Positions 35,586 to 44,808 of a stretch of 64,000 bases of DNA are shown here, piece after piece. The DNA lies in NCBI RefSeq assembly GCF_020010905.1, contig NZ_JAGJBY010000002.1:3534001-3598000 (forward strand). Reading direction: 5' to 3'. Positions within the stretch are counted from its first letter, which is position 1, and every line of letters begins with the position of its first letter. Source of the DNA: Streptomyces acidiscabies (GTDB lineage Bacteria; Actinomycetota; Actinomycetes; Streptomycetales; Streptomycetaceae). A model generated the notes under the pieces. It was not told the DNA's origin. It saw nothing but the letters and a program-made list of their open reading frames with translations, and did not search any database. Position numbers and translations under genes: made by a program.

Positions 35586-36726
35586 CCTTCGCGCGGTGCC
35601 GGTCGGTGGTCCGGACGGCCAGGGACAGGCCGTCGTAGTAGAGCCGGTAGGTCCCGTCCGCGAGGTGGGCGGACCCGTCGGCCGACACCCACGCGGGAGT
35701 GCCCTCCGGCACCTGTGCGGGGCCCGGCTTCGGCAGGCCGTCCGCCTGGGCGGCGGGGCGGGTCTCCGGCAGCTCCTTGCGGGCCGGTGCCGACTGCTCG
35801 GGCAGCGTCGGCAGCAGGGCGTCGCCGGGCTCCCGGGCGGGCTCGGCGGGCCCCTCCTGCGCCGGCTGCGCCGTCTCCTGTGAGTGCTCGCGGGCCAGCC
35901 GCTCCGTCGTCAGCAGGATCAGGCCGCCCGCCGCGACGACACCGCAGCCCAGCGCCAGGGCGGTGCCCGTCGCGCCGTAGCGGAACGTCTCGCCGAACAT
36001 CGTGATCCCGACGGCCGCCGCGACCACCGGGTTGACGACGGTCAGCGTCGACAGCGGGGCCGCGAGGCCCGCGCCCCGGTAGGACGCCTGGGACAGCAGC
36101 ATCCCGGCGGTGGCGAGGACACCGATCAGGACCAGGGTGGGCAGGTCACCGGCGGTGACGCCGCCCGACCAGTCGACGGCGACCGTCTTCGTGAACACCG
36201 AGGACATGCCGAACGCGATACCGGACGCCGTCGCCAGCAGCATCGCGCGGACCGCCGGATGCCGGTGCACCGCGCGCGCGGCGACCATCAGCGCGGCCAC
36301 CGCACCGGCCGTGGCCGTCGCGACCGCGATCCGCTCGGGCGTCGTCAGGGACTGCGAGTCGGAGGAGCCGACCAGGGCCAGCAGACCCGCGAGGCCGACC
36401 GTCGCCATCAGGGCGCCGCGCCAGGCCGTCGCCCCCGCGCGCTGCTTCACGAACAGGGCCGCCATTGGCAGCGCGAACACGATCGTCAGCGCGCCCAGCG
36501 GCTGCACGAGACTCAGCGGGCCGTACGCCAGCGCCACCACGTGCAGCACCCCGCCCATGCCGTTCAGCGCGACCGCGCCCCACCACGCCGGGCGGCGCAG
36601 CGGAGCGTACTGCCCGGGGGAGGCGCTCGGGGAGGAGAGCGCCACCTGCTCCTGCACGATCGCACCCGCGGCGTACGCCACGGCAGAGATCAGCGACAGG
36701 ACCACGGACAACGCGAGGGCGCTCAT
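35575..36726 (-). CDS. EamA/DMT-family transporter with long C-terminal tail
   Basis: A 383-aa protein with about nine to ten hydrophobic helices in residues 1-~285, including the paired EamA-type repeats (GPLSLVQPLGALTIVFALPM and LAAPLSTLTVVNPVVAAAVG). The cytosolic tail of ~100 residues is Pro/Glu/Ala-rich and ends in a compact TYRLYYDGLSLAVRTTDRH segment. ATG 36726 is chosen for its GAGGAG ribosome site. The in-frame sequence back to 36837 is unlikely to be coding. The family moves small metabolites; the cargo is unknown. Confidence 0.85.
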   Translation of the reverse strand: MSALALSVVLSLISAVAYAAGAIVQEQVALSSPSASPGQYAPLRRPAWWGAVALNGMGGVLHVVALAYGPLSLVQPLGALTIVFALPMAALFVKQRAGATAWRGALMATVGLAGLLALVGSSDSQSLTTPERIAVATATAGAVAALMVAARAVHRHPAVRAMLLATASGIAFGMSSVFTKTVAVDWSGGVTAGDLPTLVLIGVLATAGMLLSQASYRGAGLAAPLSTLTVVNPVVAAAVGITMFGETFRYGATGTALALGCGVVAAGGLILLTTERLAREHSQETAQPAQEGPAEPAREPGDALLPTLPEQSAPARKELPETRPAAQADGLPKPGPAQVPEGTPAWVSADGSAHLADGTYRLYYDGLSLAVRTTDRHRAKVRS

Positions 36727-36865
36727 GAGCTGCTCCTCTGCGTGAGGCGGGGGCACCAGGCCCGGCGCGGCGAACGGTCGGCTTCCATGACAACCACGAT
36801 GCCCTGTCGATCTGTTCCTGTCGTCGTACCTGAGCACTCATTGCGTCGTACTACTCAGGGAGTAC

Positions 36866-37723
36866 ATGAGGGCTGCACCCCCCACCTTGGGTGGGGGTAC
36901 GTACACCGTCGGGCAGAGTCTCCCTCTCCGACCGTTCTTGGTACTACTGCTTTTCGTGGACCACGAACCCGGCCTCGACCCCGCCCTCGCCGCGCTGCGC
37001 CCGCTCGGCGGCTTCTTCGTCCTGCGCACCCTCCTAGACGAGGCAGGAGACCCGCCAGGACCGCTGCCGACCCTCGCCGACGCGTACGAAAACCAGTCGT
37101 CGGACGTTTACGGAAATCCGCTGATTTTCCGTGTCCGCAAGGTCGCCGGGAGTGTCCGCGCCCCCGAGGACCGGGTCGCCGCCTCCCTCGCGCACCAGTC
37201 CCTCGCCTCCCGCCTCTGGTCGATCGCCCTGGGCTCGGCCGCCCTCCTCGGCCGCCTCCCCGACCTCGACCCCGCCCTCCTGCGCTGGAACCCCGACGCC
37301 TCCGCCCCGGACGACCTGTGGCTCACCGAGGCCCGCCCCCGCCCGGTCGCCGACCTCGCCGCCCTGATCCTCGACGCCCACCTCGAACCGCTGGCCGCCG
37401 CCCTGCACGCCCACCACCGCATCGCCCCCGGCCTCCTGCGCGGCAACGCCGCCTCCTCCCTCGCCGGAAGCGCCCGCCGGCTGACCTCGTGGGCCCGGCA
37501 GCACGGCCGCAGCGACGTCGCCGCCACCACGCGCGCGCTGACCGCCGAACTCTTCGCCCACCCGCTCCTCGCCGGCACCGGAACGTTCACCGGACCCCGG
37601 TTCCGGCGCGGCAGCTGCTGCCTGTACTACCGGGTGCCCGGAGGGGGCCTGTGCGGCGACTGTTGTCTCGATGCTCTTCCCCGCGCGCCCCGTCTGGGTG
37701 ACCATGAGGGAACTGGCCGCTGA
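36866..37723 (+). CDS. FhuF-like (2Fe-2S) ferric-siderophore reductase
   Basis: A 285-aa protein with the C-terminal FhuF-type cluster motif CCLYYRVPGGGLCGDC (~250-265), four Cys for a 2Fe-2S centre used to reduce ferric siderophores. The N-terminal two thirds are helical (ALRPLGGFFVLRT, SLASRLWSIALGSAALLG). ATG 36866 has an AGGGAG site, but the following 35 bp contain a hairpin (36876-36899) and the first 30 residues are unlike the family. GTG 36956 may be the real start, giving 255 residues. No DmdR/IdeR iron box was seen. Confidence 0.8.
   Translation: MRAAPPTLGGGTYTVGQSLPLRPFLVLLLFVDHEPGLDPALAALRPLGGFFVLRTLLDEAGDPPGPLPTLADAYENQSSDVYGNPLIFRVRKVAGSVRAPEDRVAASLAHQSLASRLWSIALGSAALLGRLPDLDPALLRWNPDASAPDDLWLTEARPRPVADLAALILDAHLEPLAAALHAHHRIAPGLLRGNAASSLAGSARRLTSWARQHGRSDVAATTRALTAELFAHPLLAGTGTFTGPRFRRGSCCLYYRVPGGGLCGDCCLDALPRAPRLGDHEGTGR
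36876..36899. other. Hairpin at the 5' end of the FhuF-like gene
   Basis: ACCCCCCACC and GGTGGGGGT face each other around TTG, a very stable short stem-loop. If translation starts at GTG 36956 it is in the leader and could act as a terminator or attenuator. If it starts at ATG 36866 it is coding. Confidence 0.5.
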
Positions 37724-37737
37724 GAAGGGGGCTTAGG

Positions 37738-38898
37738 TTGCGAGTGGGCCTGCTGACCCGGGAGTACCCGCCGGACGTGTACGGCGGCGCGGGTGTCCAT
37801 GTGGAGTTCCTGGCACGGGAGTTGAGACCGCTCGTCGACCTCGACGTGCACTGCTGGGGCGAGGGCCGTACCGACGGCGTCCTGCGCCACCGGCCCTGGT
37901 CCGCGCTGGACGGCGCGAACGACGCGCTGCGCACGTTCTCCGTCGACCTCGCCATGGCCGCCGGACTCGAAGGACGCCAGCTCGTCCACTCGCACACCTG
38001 GTACGCCAACCTCGCGGGCCACTTCGCGAAGCTCCTGCACGGCGTGCCGCACGTGATGACCGCGCACTCCCTGGAACCCCTGCGCCCCTGGAAGGCCGAG
38101 CAACTCGGTGGCGGATACGCCCTGTCGAGCTGGGCCGAGCGCACCGCGATCGAGGCCGCCGACGCCGTGATCGCCGTCTCCGGCGCCATGCGCGAGGACA
38201 TCCTCGCCTGCTACCCGGCGCTCGACCCGGACCGCGTACGCGTCGTCCACAACGGCATCGACACCGGTCTTTACCGCCCCGACCACGGCACCGAGGCCCT
38301 CCTGCGCGCCGGACTCGACCCCGACCGGCCCTACGTCCTGTTCGTCGGCCGCATCACCCGGCAGAAGGGCGTCCCCCATCTGCTGCGCGCCGTACGGGAC
38401 ATCGACCCGCGCGCGCAGGTCGTGCTGTGCGCGGGCGCCCCCGACACCCCGGAGATCGACCGTGAATTCCGGGAGCTGTACGAGGAGTTGAGCAGCGTCC
38501 GGGACGGCGTGCACTGGATCCCGAAGATGCTGCCGCGCCCCGAGGTCATCCAACTCCTCACGCACGCCGCCCTGTTCGTGTGCCCCTCGGTCTACGAGCC
38601 GCTGGGCATCGTCAACCTGGAGGCGATGGCGTGCGGGACGCCGGTCGTCGCCTCACGGGTCGGCGGGATCCCCGAGGTCGTCGACCACGGGCGTACCGGT
38701 CTGCTCGTCGAACTCGGCGACTCCGACGGGGAGTTCGAGGCCGGGCTGACCCGCGCGATCGACTCCGTGCTCGGTGATCCGGACGCGGCGCGGCGGATGG
38801 GCGAGGCCGGACGGGCCCGCGCCGTCGGGGAGTTCGGGTGGGACGCGGTGGCCCGGCGGACTGTCGCGCTCTACGCGGAGATCCTCAAACAGGGTTGA
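37738..38898 (+). CDS. glgA: GT4 glycogen synthase / maltose-1-phosphate synthase
   Basis: A 386-aa GT4 glycosyltransferase of the actinobacterial GlgA/GlgM type. The N-terminus VGLLTREYPPDVYGGAGVHVE is diagnostic. HSHTWYANLAGHFAK, FVGRITRQKGVPHLLRAV and the nucleotide-sugar motif CPSVYEPLGIVNLEAMACGTPVVAS follow. It transfers glucose from ADP-glucose to glycogen or to glucose-1-phosphate, forming maltose-1-phosphate. The start is TTG 37738 after AAGGGGG. It lies directly upstream of glgC on the same strand (52-bp gap), so substrate synthesis and use are neighbouring. Confidence 0.93.
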   Translation: MRVGLLTREYPPDVYGGAGVHVEFLARELRPLVDLDVHCWGEGRTDGVLRHRPWSALDGANDALRTFSVDLAMAAGLEGRQLVHSHTWYANLAGHFAKLLHGVPHVMTAHSLEPLRPWKAEQLGGGYALSSWAERTAIEAADAVIAVSGAMREDILACYPALDPDRVRVVHNGIDTGLYRPDHGTEALLRAGLDPDRPYVLFVGRITRQKGVPHLLRAVRDIDPRAQVVLCAGAPDTPEIDREFRELYEELSSVRDGVHWIPKMLPRPEVIQLLTHAALFVCPSVYEPLGIVNLEAMACGTPVVASRVGGIPEVVDHGRTGLLVELGDSDGEFEAGLTRAIDSVLGDPDAARRMGEAGRARAVGEFGWDAVARRTVALYAEILKQG

Positions 38899-38950
38899 GC
38901 CGCCTCGCCGTGGGGCAATCAAGGGGAACCATAGGGTGAGGGGAGCGGCC

Positions 38951-40171
38951 ATGCGTCGTGGTGGACCTTCGGTGCTCGGGATCGTTCTGGCGGGCGGTGA
39001 GGGCAAACGGCTGATGCCCCTGAGCGCGGACCGGGCGAAACCCGCGGTCACCTTCGGGGGGACGTACCGACTGGTGGACTTCGTCCTGTCGAACCTCGTC
39101 AACGCGGACATCCTGCGCATCTGCGTGCTCACGCAGTACAAGTCGCATTCGCTGGACCGGCACATCACGACCACCTGGCGGATGTCGAGCCTGCTCGGCA
39201 ACTACGTCACACCGGTCCCCGCGCAGCAGCGGCTCGGGCCGCGCTGGTACCTCGGCAGCGCGGACGCGCTCCTCCAGTCGCTCAACCTCGTCCACGACGA
39301 ACGGCCCGAGTACGTCGCGGTGTTCGGCGCGGACCACGTCTACCGGATGGACCCCCGGCAGATGCTCGCGCAGCACATGGAGTCCGGCGCGGGCGTCACC
39401 GTCGCGGGCATCCGCGTGCCGCGCACCGAGTCCTCGGCCTTCGGGGTCATCACCCCCGGCAGCGACGGGCAGGTCGTCGAACGGTTCCTGGAGAAGCCGC
39501 TCGACCCGCCCGGGCTCGCGGACGCCCCCGACACCGTGTTCGCCTCCATGGGCAACTACATCTTCACCACCAAGACCCTCATCGAGGCGCTCCAGCGCGA
39601 CGCCGAGGACGAGAACTCCGTGCACGACATGGGGGGTTCGATCCTTCCCCAGCTCACCGCCCGCGGGGAGGCGTACCTGTACGACTTCAGCCAGAACCAC
39701 GTACCGGGCGAGACCAGCCGGGACCGGGGGTACTGGCGGGACGTCGGGTCGCTCGACGCGTACTACGACGCACACATGGACCTCATCGCCGAGCGGCCCG
39801 CGTTCAACCTCTACAACCGGAGCTGGCCCATCTACACCCACGCCAACCAGCTCTCCCCGGCGCGCTTCAACGCGGGCGGCATGGCCAGCGAGTCGATCAT
39901 CAGCGCCGGGTGTCTGATACGGGGGCAGGTCACGCGGTCCGTGCTGTCGCCGGGGGTCGTGGTGGACCCCGGGGCGGTGGTGCAGGGGGCGGTGCTGCAC
40001 GACAACGTCCGGATCGGGCGGGGGGCCGTGGTGCGGGGCGCCGTGCTGGACAAGAACGTCGAGGTTCCGCCGGGGGCGACGATCGGGGTGAACCCGGAGC
40101 GGGACGGGGAGCTGTACACGGTGTCCAAGGGCGGGGTGATCGCGCTGGGGAAGGGGCAGATCGTGAGCTGA
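38951..40171 (+). CDS. glgC: Glucose-1-phosphate adenylyltransferase (ADP-glucose pyrophosphorylase)
   Basis: A 406-aa enzyme that makes ADP-glucose from ATP and glucose-1-phosphate. The nucleotidyl loop LAGGEGKRLMPLSADRAKPAV and TYRLVDFVLSNLVNA are clear. VAVFGADHVYRMD and FLEKP carry substrate-contacting residues, and the C-terminal left-handed helix repeats (RSVLSPGVVVDPGAVVQGAV) are intact. ATG 38951 with GGGGAG upstream is the start; the longer frame to 38774 overlaps glgA and is shadow. It acts with the adjacent GlgA. Confidence 0.96.
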   Translation: MRRGGPSVLGIVLAGGEGKRLMPLSADRAKPAVTFGGTYRLVDFVLSNLVNADILRICVLTQYKSHSLDRHITTTWRMSSLLGNYVTPVPAQQRLGPRWYLGSADALLQSLNLVHDERPEYVAVFGADHVYRMDPRQMLAQHMESGAGVTVAGIRVPRTESSAFGVITPGSDGQVVERFLEKPLDPPGLADAPDTVFASMGNYIFTTKTLIEALQRDAEDENSVHDMGGSILPQLTARGEAYLYDFSQNHVPGETSRDRGYWRDVGSLDAYYDAHMDLIAERPAFNLYNRSWPIYTHANQLSPARFNAGGMASESIISAGCLIRGQVTRSVLSPGVVVDPGAVVQGAVLHDNVRIGRGAVVRGAVLDKNVEVPPGATIGVNPERDGELYTVSKGGVIALGKGQIVS

Positions 40172-40257
40172 GGGGCGGGGTGCGGCGGGAGTGACGGCGG
40201 CGGCGATGGCAGCGGCGACTTAATCCGTTGTTAACTGAGCGTAGCTTGATCGTACTT

Positions 40258-40271
40258 GACCGTAATCGGTC
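40258..40271. promoter_or_regulatory. Palindrome upstream of the WS/DGAT gene
   Basis: GACCGTAATCGGTC is a perfect inverted repeat (5-bp arms, 4-bp spacer) 48 bp before the TTG start, in an A+T-rich patch with TTAACTGAGCG and TTGATCGTACTTGACC just upstream. The spacing suits a repressor operator over the promoter. The regulator is unknown. Confidence 0.4.
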
Positions 40272-40319
40272 GAACGGGTTTGACTGCTGCTCCACCCGTC
40301 GCCGACGCGAGGCAAGCCC

Positions 40320-41738
40320 TTGACTGCCGACCTGCTCGCACCCCTCGATCTGGCGTTCTGGAACCTGGAGACCGCCGAGCACCCCATGCACCTCGGCGCC
40401 CTCGGCGTCTTCTCCGCGCACTCGCCCACCGCGGGCGCCCACGCGGCCGACCTCCTCGCGGCCCGCGCCGCCGCCGTCCCCGGCCTGCGCATGCGCATCC
40501 GCGACACCTGGCACCCCCTCGCCTTCGGCGCCGCCGTCCGCGAACCCGCCCCCGGCTTCGACCCCCTCCACCACGTCGTCCTCCACGCCCCCACCCCCGA
40601 CTTCCAGACCGAGGCGGGCCACCTCATGCAACGCCCCCTCGACCGGACCCGGCCCCCCTGGGAGGCCCACGTCCTGCCGGGCGAGGACGGCGTGACCTTC
40701 GCGGTCCTGTTCAAGTTCCACCACGCCCTGGCGGACGGCCTGCGCGCACTGACACTGGCGGCGGCGGTACTGGACCCGATGGAGGGGCCGGAGCGACCGG
40801 GCAGGAGCCGGAAGCAGCCCGCGCACGAGGAGCCGCCGACAGGGGTACGCCGCCTGGCAGGGTTGGCGCGAGCCGCGCTGCCGGGCCCGGTGCGCGGTGC
40901 GCTGAACGCCACCGCCGCGCTCCCCGGCCGTATCCAAGGCGCCCTCTCCGGCACCGGACGCGCACTCGACATCGGGGCCTCCGTCGCCGTGTCCGGGCTC
41001 GCCGTGCGGTCCACTCCGGCGCTCACCTCCGAGCCCTCCGGCACGCGCCGTACCGCCGGGGTCGTCATCGACGTCGACGACGTGCACCGGGTGCGCAAAG
41101 CCGTCGGGGGGACCGTCAACGACGTACTGATCGGCGTCGTCGCGGGGGCGCTGCGGCGGTGGCTCGACGAACGCGGGGACGGGAGTGCGGGGGTGGTGCC
41201 CCGGGCGCTCGTGCCGGTTTCGCAGCGCCGTCCCCGTACCGCTCATCCGCAGGGGAACCGGCTCTCCGGGTACCTCGTGCGGCTCCCCGTCGACCAGGCG
41301 GAGCCGCTCGCGCGGCTCGCCGCCGTACGGGCCGCGATGGACCGCAACAAGGACGCCGGACCCGGCCGGGGCGCGGGGGCCGTCGCGCTGCTCGCCGATC
41401 ATGTGCCCGCGCTCGGGCACCGGCTCGGGGGGCCGCTCGCCGGGCAGGCCGCGCGGTGGTGGTTCGACGTGCTCGTGACCAGCGTGCCGCTGCCCGGCGT
41501 GGCGCTGAGGCTCGGCGGGCACCCCGTCGTCGAGGTGTATCCGTACGCGCCCCTCGCGCGCGGACAGGCGCTCGCCGTCGCCCTGTCCAGCTACCGCGGA
41601 CGCGTGCACGTGGGGCTCGTCGCGGACGGCGCGGCCGTCCCCGATCTCGACCGGCTCGCCGCGGCCGTGACCGCCGAGGTGGAGACGCTGGTCACGGCGA
41701 CCGCCGCGGGTTTGGAGGACGGGCCCGGCGCTCCGTAA
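40320..41738 (+). CDS. Wax ester synthase / diacylglycerol acyltransferase (WS/DGAT)
   Basis: A 472-aa acyltransferase of the bacterial bifunctional WS/DGAT family, which makes triacylglycerol or wax esters for storage. The catalytic HHALADG motif (HHxxxDG) is at ~134-140. N-terminal LLAPLDLAFWNLETAEHPMHLGAL and C-terminal TSVPLPGVALRLGG and YGVxLxxSY-like sequence (ALAVALSSYRGRVHVGLVAD) agree. The start is TTG 40320 after GCGAGG; the ATG at 40386 (in TAEHPMHLG) is too late for the family. It neighbours glycogen genes, so two carbon-storage routes are side by side. Confidence 0.9.
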   Translation: MTADLLAPLDLAFWNLETAEHPMHLGALGVFSAHSPTAGAHAADLLAARAAAVPGLRMRIRDTWHPLAFGAAVREPAPGFDPLHHVVLHAPTPDFQTEAGHLMQRPLDRTRPPWEAHVLPGEDGVTFAVLFKFHHALADGLRALTLAAAVLDPMEGPERPGRSRKQPAHEEPPTGVRRLAGLARAALPGPVRGALNATAALPGRIQGALSGTGRALDIGASVAVSGLAVRSTPALTSEPSGTRRTAGVVIDVDDVHRVRKAVGGTVNDVLIGVVAGALRRWLDERGDGSAGVVPRALVPVSQRRPRTAHPQGNRLSGYLVRLPVDQAEPLARLAAVRAAMDRNKDAGPGRGAGAVALLADHVPALGHRLGGPLAGQAARWWFDVLVTSVPLPGVALRLGGHPVVEVYPYAPLARGQALAVALSSYRGRVHVGLVADGAAVPDLDRLAAAVTAEVETLVTATAAGLEDGPGAP

Positions 41739-41801
41739 AATCATCCGTTCGAAAGCGGACGCGACCGGCGCGCCGCACGGCGAGTCGAGGAACACAGCGC
41801 G

Positions 41802-43286
41802 ATGACGGTGACAGAGGACGGCGAGGCCGTGTACGGCCCCGGGATCGACCCCGAGCGGCTTGCCGTCTGCCTGAGCGTGCTGGACGAGCTGGACAAGCTC
41901 GACGTGGACCACCCCGACGCGATCGCCGTGCGCCGCGCCACCGCCGGCATCTACCGCACGGTCAAGCAGCGCCGCAGGCAGGAGCGCCGCGCCTCGAAGA
42001 CCGCGCACGACAAGGCGGTCACCGAGGCCACCGCGACCGGCTCCGCGCAGCGCATCGACGACGAGACGGAAGGCATCCTGCCGTCCTCGGTCACCGAGGC
42101 CGGACGCATCGCCGGAGTCCTCCAGCGCCCGCGCTCCTGCTACACCTGCAAGACCCGGTACGTCGAGGTCGACTACTTCTACCACCAGCTCTGTCCGGAC
42201 TGCGCGGCCCTCAACCGCGAGAAGCGGGACGTCCGCGCCGACCTCACCGGCAAGCGCGCGCTGCTCACCGGCGGCCGGGCCAAGATCGGCATGTACATCG
42301 CCCTGCGGCTGCTGCGCGACGGCGCGCACACCACGATCACCACCCGCTTCCCCAAGGACGCCATCCGCCGCTTCAAGGCGATGGACGACTCCGCCGACTG
42401 GATCAACCGCCTCGAAGTCGTCGGCATCGACCTGCGCGACCCCGCCCAGGTCGTCGCGCTCGGCGAGCGGATGACCGAGGCCGGGCCGCTCGACATCCTC
42501 ATCAACAACGCGACCCAGACGGTACGGCGCCTGCCGTCCGCGTACGCCGCCCTCGTCGACGGCGAGTCCGCGCCGCTGCCCGCCGGGGAACTGCCCGCGC
42601 ACCACGTCATCGGGGCGTTCGGGTCCGGCGCGGTCGACGGGATCGCCGCGCTGCCGCTCGGGTCCGGGTCCTCCGGGATCGACGCGCAGAAGGTCGCGGA
42701 CCTCGCCCTCGTCGCCGGGAACGCGAGCGTCGAGCGGCACCTCGACGGGACCGCCATCGACGCGGGCGGGCTCGTCCCGGACGTCGTCGACACGAACACC
42801 TGGGTCCAGTCCATCGAGCAGATCTCGCCGGTCGAGCTGCTCGAGACCCAACTCTGCAACTACACCGCGCCGTTCATCCTCATCAGCGCGCTGCGGCCGA
42901 TCATGGCCGACGCCGCGCGCAAGGCGGTCAGCAAGCGGTCCTACGTCGTCAACGTCTCCGCCATGGAAGGCGTGTTCGGCCGGGGCTACAAGGGCGCCGG
43001 GCACCCCAACACCAACGCCGCCAAGGCCGCGATGAACATGGTCACCCGGACCAGCGCGGACGAGATGTTCCAGACCGACGGCATCCTCATGACGTCCGTC
43101 GACACGGGGTGGATCACCGACGAGCGGCCCCACTACGACAAGCTGCGGCTGGCCGAGGCCGGGTTCCACGCGCCGCTCGACCTTGTCGACGGGGCGGCGC
43201 GGGTGTACGACCCGGTCGTGCGCGGGGAGGCGGGGGAGGACGTGTACGGGGTGTTCCTCAAGGACTATGCGCCCGGGAAGTGGTAG
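41802..43286 (+). CDS. Long SDR-family protein with zinc knuckle and no catalytic Tyr
   Basis: A 494-aa protein. The N-terminal helical 100 residues are followed by a CxxC...CxxC knuckle (CYTC, ~113-116; CPDC, ~130-133) and then a Rossmann domain with LLTGGRAKIGMYIA as the nucleotide loop and INNATQTV. The active-site region reads NVSAMEGVFG...HPNTNAAKAAM: Ser and Lys are present, but the position four before Lys is Thr, not the usual Tyr. Length is about twice a classical SDR. It may bind NAD(P) without standard dehydrogenase chemistry. ATG 41802 is well placed. The function is unknown. Confidence 0.8.
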   Translation: MTVTEDGEAVYGPGIDPERLAVCLSVLDELDKLDVDHPDAIAVRRATAGIYRTVKQRRRQERRASKTAHDKAVTEATATGSAQRIDDETEGILPSSVTEAGRIAGVLQRPRSCYTCKTRYVEVDYFYHQLCPDCAALNREKRDVRADLTGKRALLTGGRAKIGMYIALRLLRDGAHTTITTRFPKDAIRRFKAMDDSADWINRLEVVGIDLRDPAQVVALGERMTEAGPLDILINNATQTVRRLPSAYAALVDGESAPLPAGELPAHHVIGAFGSGAVDGIAALPLGSGSSGIDAQKVADLALVAGNASVERHLDGTAIDAGGLVPDVVDTNTWVQSIEQISPVELLETQLCNYTAPFILISALRPIMADAARKAVSKRSYVVNVSAMEGVFGRGYKGAGHPNTNAAKAAMNMVTRTSADEMFQTDGILMTSVDTGWITDERPHYDKLRLAEAGFHAPLDLVDGAARVYDPVVRGEAGEDVYGVFLKDYAPGKW

Positions 43287-43381
43287 GGGTCTGTTTCCTC
43301 GGGTGGTAGAGGGCTGACCAGCGTTTTCAGGCCGGGTTCGAATGTCGTGGCGGTGAGTTCGGGGGCGCGGGGAAGGTGGGG

Positions 43382-44188
43382 ATGTCGCACCACAGCGACA
43401 CCCTTCCTCGTGTCACGACGACAGGACAGGACCGGGTCATGGGACGTTCGGAACTCTCCGCTTCCGGTGGGGCCTTTCTGCCGGGGCGCCGCAGTGTGCT
43501 CCTGGGGGCGCTCGGCGCCGCCGCCACGGGCGTACTGGCCGCTCGACCGGCGTTCGCCGCAGCCGCGCCGGGCTACACCTTGCGGACCCGCGCCGACTGG
43601 GGCGCCGACGAATCGCTCCGGTTCGCCGCCGACGGCACCGAGAAGTGGCCGCCGGGGTACTACCCTCTCCAGACGGTCAGCATCCACCACACCGCCGACG
43701 GCAGCACCGACCCCGACCCGGCCGCCCGGGTCCGCGCCATCTACCGCGAGGACGCCATCGGCAAGAAGAACTTCGGCGACATCGGCTACCACTACCTGAT
43801 CGACGAGAACGGCCGTGTCTATGAAGGCCGTTGGTCCGGCACGGACGGCACCCCGGCCCACGACGCCAGGGGCCGACTGGTGACCGCGGCCCACATAGGC
43901 GACTACAACTCGGGCAACGCGGGCATCGCCCTGCTCGGCGACCTGACCTCGACCCCGGCGTCACCGGCGGCCCGGGCAACCCTGATCCGCCTCCTCGCGG
44001 ACTTGTCCACGCGCCACACGCTCAACCCCCTGGCCACCGTCCGCTACCGCAACCCGATCAGCGGAGTCACCCGAACCGTCCCCACGATCAGCGGCCACAA
44101 GGACTGGGCGGCCACGCTCTGCCCCGGCACGGTGCACGCGGATCTCCCGGCGATCCGCCGAGAGGTCGCCGCGCTGCTCGACGGCTGA
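43382..44188 (+). CDS. Tat-exported N-acetylmuramoyl-L-alanine amidase (PGRP fold)
   Basis: A 268-aa peptidoglycan amidase. The N-terminal PGRRSVLLGALGAAATGVLA is a Tat signal ending near PAFAAAA. The PGRP/amidase_2 domain has RADWGADES, SIHHTADGST (zinc His near 101), GYHYLIDENG, VTAAHIGDYNSGNAGIALLG and GHKDW-LCPG (last His and Cys ligands). ATG 43382 has GGAAGG upstream; ATG 43439 is a possible shorter start. It cleaves the amide between MurNAc and the stem peptide and probably acts in wall turnover. Confidence 0.92.
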   Translation: MSHHSDTLPRVTTTGQDRVMGRSELSASGGAFLPGRRSVLLGALGAAATGVLAARPAFAAAAPGYTLRTRADWGADESLRFAADGTEKWPPGYYPLQTVSIHHTADGSTDPDPAARVRAIYREDAIGKKNFGDIGYHYLIDENGRVYEGRWSGTDGTPAHDARGRLVTAAHIGDYNSGNAGIALLGDLTSTPASPAARATLIRLLADLSTRHTLNPLATVRYRNPISGVTRTVPTISGHKDWAATLCPGTVHADLPAIRREVAALLDG

Positions 44189-44261
44189 CGGCCCCGCTGA
44201 AGGCGCCCGCACCCCGTCCGTACGATGAGACCCGGCCGCGTCGACCGGAACGGACACCAGG

Positions 44262-44804
44262 GTGACGAACAGCACGACTTCCCGCCTCCACACCACCGTG
44301 GACGCCCTGCGGACCGCCCTGGCGGACAGCCCCGACCTGCTGTCGTTCACGCTAGGCGGGACGATCGACGGGCCGACCGCCACCGCCGCGCTGGCCGAGG
44401 GCGTCCCCGGTGCCTTCGTGGACTTCTGCCGGGTGCTGGACGGCGCGAGCTGCGGACCGTCCGTACAGCTCTTCGGACTCGCCGAGGCCCGGTCACACCA
44501 GTTCTACTGCACCCCGATCGTGGACTCACCCCTGGACCTCTCCCCGGAGAAGCTCTACTGCATCGGCGTCCTCCACGACACCCCGATCCACCTGGACCGC
44601 GCGACCGGCACGGTCCTCGGCATCCCCGACGAACACTGGGAGTGGCCGGACGCGGAACGTTTCGACGAACTGGCGTCGGGGGTGACGGAGTTCTTCCTGG
44701 AGCGGCTGGCTGTGCCGGGGTATCAGCAACTGGCGTTGGTGGACGACGAGTTGGTGGAGTACGACGGGTGGCTGACGCTGCTGAGGCGGGCCGGGATCGT
44801 TTGA
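44262..44804 (+). CDS. SUKH/SMI1-KNR4-like protein
   Basis: A 180-aa protein from GTG 44262. The pattern AALAEGVPGAFVDFCRVLDGASCG...VQLFGLAEA matches the SUKH core, in which an acidic protein with a conserved Gly region and aromatic positions often serves as immunity to nucleases. No toxin gene is adjacent. The domain call rests on the spacing of hydrophobic and Gly residues, so it is moderate. It converges on the dehydratase gene with a 4-bp gap. Confidence 0.6.
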   Translation: MTNSTTSRLHTTVDALRTALADSPDLLSFTLGGTIDGPTATAALAEGVPGAFVDFCRVLDGASCGPSVQLFGLAEARSHQFYCTPIVDSPLDLSPEKLYCIGVLHDTPIHLDRATGTVLGIPDEHWEWPDAERFDELASGVTEFFLERLAVPGYQQLALVDDELVEYDGWLTLLRRAGIV

Positions 44805-44808
44805 GGGG

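Noticed and set aside
36727..36865. An iron box before the FhuF-like gene
   Set aside because: No TTAGGTTAGGCTAACCTAA-like sequence is present. Only short direct repeats of TCGTCGTAC were seen.
39930..43169. A 1079-codon minus-strand frame opposite glgC, the WS/DGAT and the SDR
   Set aside because: It crosses three intact plus-strand genes and has shadow composition.
44262..44804. Treating the SUKH-like gene as immunity for the adjacent PGRP amidase
   Set aside because: The amidase is a Tat-exported wall enzyme with no toxin architecture, and the genes are separated by 73 bp.
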